DNA from: Opitutales bacterium
Lineage (GTDB): Bacteria > Verrucomicrobiota > Verrucomicrobiia > Opitutales > UBA953
Assembly (NCBI GenBank): GCA_017546455.1
Contig: JAFYWY010000015.1
Location: 1 to 37,580, forward strand
Direction: 5' to 3'
Length of the DNA: 37,580 nucleotides
The notes under the pieces are model-generated. The model was not told the DNA's origin, ran no database searches, and worked only from the letters and a program-made list of their open reading frames with translations. A program made the translations under genes and the position numbers. Of the stretch, positions 32,974-37,580 are shown one piece after another. Numbering within the stretch: position 1 is the first letter of the stretch; each line of letters begins with the position of its first letter.

Positions 32974-35900
32974 ATGTCTTCCGTTCAATTCCATGCTGCC
33001 AGTATTTTGGATTGTGTTGACCGCGCAATAAGGTCTCTTCCGGATGAGCGGCAGGAGCAAGCTCAAGCGATGCTTCGTCATCTCTCGGATTTTGAAGTGA
33101 TTGCGGCATTTAATAATATTGAGGTAAAAGTACATAATGACATTCATCCACTTCTTGCTGTTCTAAATAATATCGTAGTTAGAGGTTTGCCGACGAGGGC
33201 AAGTCCGTTTGTTGAGGATTGCTTTAGAGAGTTTGGAAATAAAAAGGTGGAAGACTGGCTTGGAGGGGTCGCATATGAGGCGGTATCGTGCAGGAGCGAT
33301 GACATTTTCATGGCTTTGCATGCATTAGACAATAGATTGAATCTCGATCAATACTCCTACAATACGAGTATTCTAGGTAGTGATTTCGAGAAATCATTCA
33401 TACTGAGCAAAACTCCGGCTTGGCTACGACATCTCCTGTTGCCACAGCGTGAAATAGAATCCATCGTTGGTAAAGATCAGGGGTACTATGGGCAGCGGGT
33501 TGATTTTGCGTGTGAATTCCCATACTGTGACGCAGGAAAGGCGGAGCCTAATGGAATCGTATGTGAAATAGATGGTCCGTCCCATAAAGATGTGGCAGTA
33601 AAAAGGCAGGATGAGAAGAGAGATGCCGCATTGAATGGAGAAGGGTGGTCGTGTACTCGCATTAAAAGCTTGGAAGATTCAGGCGAAGCTGTTGATCGGA
33701 TTAGAGAGATTTCATTCCTTCGTAATGTAGATTTTGCGTATCGGAAAACGCTAAATGACTCGAATTGGATAAAACATTTGCAACTGGCATTGTCTCCTAT
33801 AGGAGTTTCGAGAATTCAAAAAATAATCATTGAGGCGATTCTTGCTGGAAAGCTTGATGTTTTTTCTGTGCACGAGCTAAAAATTCTAGTTGTAGAGCAG
33901 GATGTCCCCTGTGCAGTTATGGCATTTGAGGAATTCTCTCGAATGTTTGATACGCTTGCTTCGCTTAGCCGGAAGTACGAATTTCTAAAGTTTCCCAAAG
34001 TTTATTTGGATGTGGTAAGTTCAGAGCCTTTTTCTCGCTCACCACTTCACAGGATTGCGCTCCGATCCACGGATGCGAGGATTTATACGAGTGTTGATGA
34101 TGGTATCCGGGGCACTGATTATGATTTGGTTATAGATATCGCCACAATGAGGCGCTCGGGCATAGAGAATATCTCACTTAGCGAATTTAGATGTCCAAGT
34201 AGATGTTATTTCAATATTCGTTCCGCTCATTATCGGCGTTCTGAGAGATTTATTTATACTTCTGGCTCAATTGAATACAAACCGTTGGTAGATAAGACGG
34301 CGCAGGGAGAGTATATTGATCGGACGGATGAGAAAGAGCTGTTGTGCTATTTTCTCCGAATGCTGTTTAGGAAGGAGAACTTCCGAAGTGGGCAACTCCC
34401 AATCATGAGCAGGGCGTTGCAGAATAAGTGCGTTATTGGGTTGCTTCCTACGGGAGGTGGCAAATCGATTACTTATCAGCTGGCAGCAATGCTTCAGCCG
34501 GGAGTTACCATTGTCGTTGATCCTCTTCTTGCCCTTATGAAGGATCAGTATGATGGGCTCGTTCGATTAGGGATAGATACCTGTACATTCATTAATTCCA
34601 CGCTCGAATCTAGCGAAAGAGAAGCTAGAGAGCGCCAGATGGAGGCCTCCCAAAAACAGTTCGTATTTCTTGCTCCGGAGAGATTGTGTATTCATGGCTT
34701 CAGAGAGAAGTTGAAGAATATGCATGAATTGGGGGTTTACTTTGCGTATGGTGTAATCGATGAAGTTCATTGTGTTTCGGAATGGGGACACGACTTTAGA
34801 TTTTCATACTTGCATCTGGGTAAAAACATGTATCGGTATCTATTGCCCAAACAAGGAGATGCCGGGCGCCGACTAACGCTATTGGGACTTACGGCAACAG
34901 CATCGTTTGACGTTTTGGCGGACGTAGAGCGAGAATTATCCGGAGATGGCGCATTTGAATTGGATTCGGATACAACCGTACGTGATGAAAATACAAATCG
35001 CCTAGAGTTGCAGTATAAAATTGAACGTGTTTCGGTGAATTTCCCGCGTAGGAGCGTTATTGGGACTGGAGCCAACCTTCCGCATCCCGTTAATCCTGAC
35101 ATCAATAAACAGGAATTTTACAATATAAAAAGCGCTTCTCTTTTAAGCTATCTGCCTACTATTCCGGATTTATTGAACCAACTGCAAACAGATGAGTCTA
35201 TTGAGAGAATAAAAACGAGATTTGCAGAGCGGCAGAATTTGTCTGACATTCCTGATGCTAATTTAGATGTCTGTTTGCCGGAAGATTTTTTTGGCGCCGC
35301 AGAAACATATTCGCATGGAGGTATTGTTTTTTGTCCTCATAGGGCTAACACAGGGCTTTCTGTTGATACGATCGCGACGAACCTTCAGGAGACTGTTCGC
35401 GACGTCGGGACTTTTGTCGGACGTGACAACCGTTCCGGGCCTCTGAGTTCATTTGGGAATTTGGAAAAATTTAAAGCAGGTAAATTTCCTATCATGGTAG
35501 CAACAAAGGCATTCGGGATGGGGATAGACAAACCGAATGTTCGGTTTACTGTTAACATGAACCATTCAAGTTCGCTTGAGAGCTTTGTACAGGAGGCTGG
35601 GCGTGCCGGCCGAGATAGAAGAATCGCTCTTGCCACAATTTTATTTGCGGACTATCACCTTGTGCGCGTGAGCGGGGATTGTCCAATATCGAAGCGTCCG
35701 ATTCCGCATATCAAACGACAGTGGTTTTATAATGGAGAGCTGCAAAAGATTCTGAACTACTACGGTGTTAGAGTCGGAGACGAGTACATCGAACATCTTA
35801 CACCCGAAAACATAACGGCTTTGGGTGTATTTTCTGATCCGGACTACGAAACGGTTGAATATTTTTATAATGAGAATTTCAAAGGCGTGAATTCGGAAAA

Positions 35901-36996
35901 ACGTACGATGTATGAAATTCTTAGCAGACTTCCAACACCGCTCTTCCGGGGTAACAGGGTGGAAGAAGAGACTGTTTCAGGGTTTTTAGAACGAGTTTTA
36001 ACTGACTCCGTTGACGGAGAGTTGATTGCGTTCATCCCATTTACATATGAACTTGAGGGACGTGATGGGGTAGTGAGGAAAGTTGGGGAGGCTGATGTTG
36101 AGAAGGCAATATACAGAATGTGCTGTATTGGATTGATTGACGATGTTACTCGAGATTATCAGAGAAAGTGCTATAGAATCGTGGCCAAGAGGAAGCCTGA
36201 CGGGGGATATTACCGTTTCTTACAGAAATTTTTGGAGAGATATTATACTAGGGAGCGGGCCGAGTTAGAGATTGCAAAAGTTCCTAGCCGTAAGGGTGAG
36301 AATGAAGTTTACCGTTGTTTGGGGTATCTCACGGAATTCGTATACGAAAAAATTGCAACTAAGCGTAAGAGGGCAATTGATGACATGCGAATGTTTTGTG
36401 TGACAGGGTTGGAGGATGAGGATTGGTTGAGAGCGAATGAAGATCTTAAAGATTTTATCTATTACTACTTTAATTCGAAGTATGCCCGTGAAGGCTATAG
36501 GACAGAGGATAGCAATTTACCGTTTTCCTTAGTTGACGATACGGAAAACGGAAAGAAATGTTCGTATGACGTCTTGTTTAAATATTTGAGAGTTGTTGAC
36601 GATGATGTCACTGGGACGAGCTCTCCCAAGGATAATATCAAACATTTACAAGGAGCTGTTCGTTTGATTCGGAGGTCGTTGACCGATTCAAACCCGGCAT
36701 TAGATTTTCTTAATGTCTTTTGTTTGCTTTATCTTAAGGTAGGAAAGAACGAAAAGCTTCAGCAGGAACTCAAGAGAAGTTATATCAACGGCTATGTTGA
36801 ATTTTGTGCCAGAGCGGAAGACTGGAGTGATTTTCGTCAAAGAATGGCGGCTTACAAAAAGGAACTTACAAGGGACAGCCGAAAAGTTGCTACTGAATCT
36901 GAAATAAAGCTCTTAAATGAATGGGATTTGGAAAGTGAACTTATGATTCATTCGAAGTGGCTGACAGATTTTACGAAAAGATACGTGGAACGATGA
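32974..36996 (+). CDS. Large RecQ-like helicase with N-terminal Vsr/DUF559-like nuclease motif
   Basis: With the start at ATG 32974 (MSSVQFHAASILD) the protein has 1340 residues; TTG 32905 would add 23. Regions in order: a helical N-terminus (1-150); a Vsr/DUF559-like PD-(D/E)xK pattern (about 170-235) with RVDFA (Asp177), CEIDGPSH (Glu198, Asp200, His204) and RQDEKRDAALNGEGW; an unassigned middle (about 250-455); and a RecQ-type helicase core. The core has FRSGQ (470-474), Walker A LPTGGGKS (Lys497), DEVH (596-599) with the RecQ aromatic loop WGHDFR, LTATA (639-643), VFCPHR (785-790), ATKAFGMGIDKP (843-854) and QEAGRAGRDRR (873-883). The stretch between LTATA and VFCPHR is about 140 residues, roughly twice the usual length. 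No zinc-binding RQC cysteines or HRDC domain is apparent in the C-terminal ~420 residues. Codons are AT-rich with many AGA/AGG. I predict ATP-driven unwinding coupled to nucleolytic cleavage; a defence role is inference. Confidence 0.85.
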   Translation: MSSVQFHAASILDCVDRAIRSLPDERQEQAQAMLRHLSDFEVIAAFNNIEVKVHNDIHPLLAVLNNIVVRGLPTRASPFVEDCFREFGNKKVEDWLGGVAYEAVSCRSDDIFMALHALDNRLNLDQYSYNTSILGSDFEKSFILSKTPAWLRHLLLPQREIESIVGKDQGYYGQRVDFACEFPYCDAGKAEPNGIVCEIDGPSHKDVAVKRQDEKRDAALNGEGWSCTRIKSLEDSGEAVDRIREISFLRNVDFAYRKTLNDSNWIKHLQLALSPIGVSRIQKIIIEAILAGKLDVFSVHELKILVVEQDVPCAVMAFEEFSRMFDTLASLSRKYEFLKFPKVYLDVVSSEPFSRSPLHRIALRSTDARIYTSVDDGIRGTDYDLVIDIATMRRSGIENISLSEFRCPSRCYFNIRSAHYRRSERFIYTSGSIEYKPLVDKTAQGEYIDRTDEKELLCYFLRMLFRKENFRSGQLPIMSRALQNKCVIGLLPTGGGKSITYQLAAMLQPGVTIVVDPLLALMKDQYDGLVRLGIDTCTFINSTLESSEREARERQMEASQKQFVFLAPERLCIHGFREKLKNMHELGVYFAYGVIDEVHCVSEWGHDFRFSYLHLGKNMYRYLLPKQGDAGRRLTLLGLTATASFDVLADVERELSGDGAFELDSDTTVRDENTNRLELQYKIERVSVNFPRRSVIGTGANLPHPVNPDINKQEFYNIKSASLLSYLPTIPDLLNQLQTDESIERIKTRFAERQNLSDIPDANLDVCLPEDFFGAAETYSHGGIVFCPHRANTGLSVDTIATNLQETVRDVGTFVGRDNRSGPLSSFGNLEKFKAGKFPIMVATKAFGMGIDKPNVRFTVNMNHSSSLESFVQEAGRAGRDRRIALATILFADYHLVRVSGDCPISKRPIPHIKRQWFYNGELQKILNYYGVRVGDEYIEHLTPENITALGVFSDPDYETVEYFYNENFKGVNSEKRTMYEILSRLPTPLFRGNRVEEETVSGFLERVLTDSVDGELIAFIPFTYELEGRDGVVRKVGEADVEKAIYRMCCIGLIDDVTRDYQRKCYRIVAKRKPDGGYYRFLQKFLERYYTRERAELEIAKVPSRKGENEVYRCLGYLTEFVYEKIATKRKRAIDDMRMFCVTGLEDEDWLRANEDLKDFIYYYFNSKYAREGYRTEDSNLPFSLVDDTENGKKCSYDVLFKYLRVVDDDVTGTSSPKDNIKHLQGAVRLIRRSLTDSNPALDFLNVFCLLYLKVGKNEKLQQELKRSYINGYVEFCARAEDWSDFRQRMAAYKKELTRDSRKVATESEIKLLNEWDLESELMIHSKWLTDFTKRYVER

Positions 36997-37000
36997 AGGA
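36996..37000 (+). promoter_or_regulatory. Ribosome binding site of the coiled-coil membrane gene
   Basis: AAGGA lies 10 bases before the ATG at 37011 and overlaps the helicase stop codon. It is notable because almost no other gene in the window has a Shine-Dalgarno sequence. Confidence 0.5.
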
Positions 37001-37010
37001 ATAAATTACA

Positions 37011-37550
37011 ATGAATGAAGACAATATCTTGAAATCACTTGTGGAGCTTGAGAAGGCTCTCAAAGAAATTGATTCTGCCAAGCGGCAAGTAGAGTCGACG
37101 ATTGAGTCGTATAAAAACGTTGGTGTGGCTGTCTGTAAATATTCCGAGGGAATGTCTCAGGTATCCAAGAGCTTGGCAGAGGTTGCGAGTAGTCTTAAGG
37201 GCAAACAGGATTCCCTCGCCCGAGATTTGAATCAAATTCTAAACGACGCCAAATCGGAGCTTAAAAATCAAGCAAGCAATCTCAATGCTGAGATTGCACG
37301 GGTGAGGTCTTTAGACGCGCTAATTACAACGGCTTCCAGAGATGTGTCTTGCCTTAAAAACGACGTAGATGTAATTGCGAAAATAGTGCGTGATGATGTT
37401 AAACGTGATCTAACATTCATTACCGGTAATACCGGAACCGTCTTAAATGAAGTTAGACGCTCAAAAACAATCCTGAGAGTCGTGATGTCTCTGCACCTCA
37501 TTGCGATCATCGGTATTGTTGCGGTAATTGTTTTGTCGTTTGTGAGGTGA
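37011..37550 (+). CDS. Small coiled-coil protein with C-terminal membrane anchor
   Basis: I do not recognise a family. The 179-residue protein is rich in Leu, Lys, Glu, Ser and Val in heptad-like order (LVELEKALKEIDSAKRQVEST; SLAEVASSLKGKQDSLARDL; SNLNAEIARVRSLD), predicting long coiled coils over about 5-150. A single hydrophobic helix follows (about 154-177, MSLHLIAIIGIVAVIVLSF), ending in one Arg. There is no signal peptide, so it should be a tail-anchored inner-membrane protein with the coiled coil in the cytoplasm. It begins 14 bases after the helicase gene, which strongly suggests a two-gene unit. A sensor, scaffold or membrane effector partner for the helicase is conceivable but unproven. 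The system may continue past the window. Confidence 0.7.
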   Translation: MNEDNILKSLVELEKALKEIDSAKRQVESTIESYKNVGVAVCKYSEGMSQVSKSLAEVASSLKGKQDSLARDLNQILNDAKSELKNQASNLNAEIARVRSLDALITTASRDVSCLKNDVDVIAKIVRDDVKRDLTFITGNTGTVLNEVRRSKTILRVVMSLHLIAIIGIVAVIVLSFVR

Positions 37551-37580
37551 TCTTAAAGAACACGTTTAATTATGATGTGT

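Noticed and set aside
32749-37580. Search for an integrase, insertion sequence or CRISPR array in the AT-rich block
   Set aside because: None is visible: no recombinase motifs, no terminal inverted repeats and no regularly spaced repeats. Any integration machinery must lie outside the window.

Overview
The window looks like a chromosomal segment of a Gram-negative, host-associated bacterium, most likely a gut Verrucomicrobiota (Opitutales-like). The grounds are an autotransporter built of PATR-type beta-strand repeats, LptF/LptG and RodA envelope genes, two secreted NPCBM-GH110 alpha-galactosidases, an N-acylglucosamine 2-epimerase, a stand-alone CysJ-type reductase, and an almost complete lack of Shine-Dalgarno sites. 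The taxonomic call is inference; the window holds no rRNA or other marker that would settle it.

Layout. 1-3294: 3' part of an autotransporter. 3322-9408: a KDPG-aldolase-family protein that has lost its catalytic residues, queF, ilvA, rodA, and RNase E/G with a strong terminator. 9564-15850: first GH110, an ATP-grasp-like unknown protein, an AI-2E family permease and rpoN. 15851-16235: a 385-base stretch with no recognisable gene. 16236-18181: LptF/LptG permease and an inositol-monophosphatase-family protein. 18347-19365 (minus): folE2 followed by tRNA-Arg(TCT). 19504-21810: second GH110, ending in a probably bidirectional terminator. 21876-24544 (minus): CysJ-like reductase, ferritin, thiD. 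24635-25978: acyltransferase-3 membrane protein. 25994-29072 (minus): NAD(P)HX repair enzyme and a GAF-PP2C phosphatase. 29175-31230: N-acylglucosamine 2-epimerase and TatD. 31248-32517 (minus): DUF45 metallopeptidase-like protein and a Nudix hydrolase. 32673-32748: tRNA with CAT anticodon. 32974 to the end: an AT-richer accessory block.

How the genes work together. The two GH110 enzymes (removal of alpha-1,3-linked galactose, as in blood-group B and linear alpha-Gal epitopes) and the 2-epimerase (ManNAc/GlcNAc interconversion) fit a mucin- or host-glycan-using lifestyle. folE2 and queF are an early and a late step of the route to preQ1/queuosine. LptF/LptG, RodA, the autotransporter and the acyltransferase serve the envelope. 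Most of the rest is housekeeping.

The most novel part is the right end. Directly after a tRNA gene and its terminator, base composition and codon use change (many AGA/AGG arginine codons, lower GC). The block encodes a 1340-residue protein with a Vsr/DUF559-like nuclease motif, an uncharacterised middle, a RecQ-type helicase core with a long internal insertion, and a roughly 420-residue C-terminal tail. It is followed 14 bases later by a 179-residue coiled-coil protein with one C-terminal membrane helix. This is a good candidate for an undescribed anti-phage or anti-plasmid module that may continue beyond the window. The second standout is the aldolase-family protein at 3322-3954, which keeps the phosphate pocket but has lost the Schiff-base lysine, the catalytic glutamate and the arginine.
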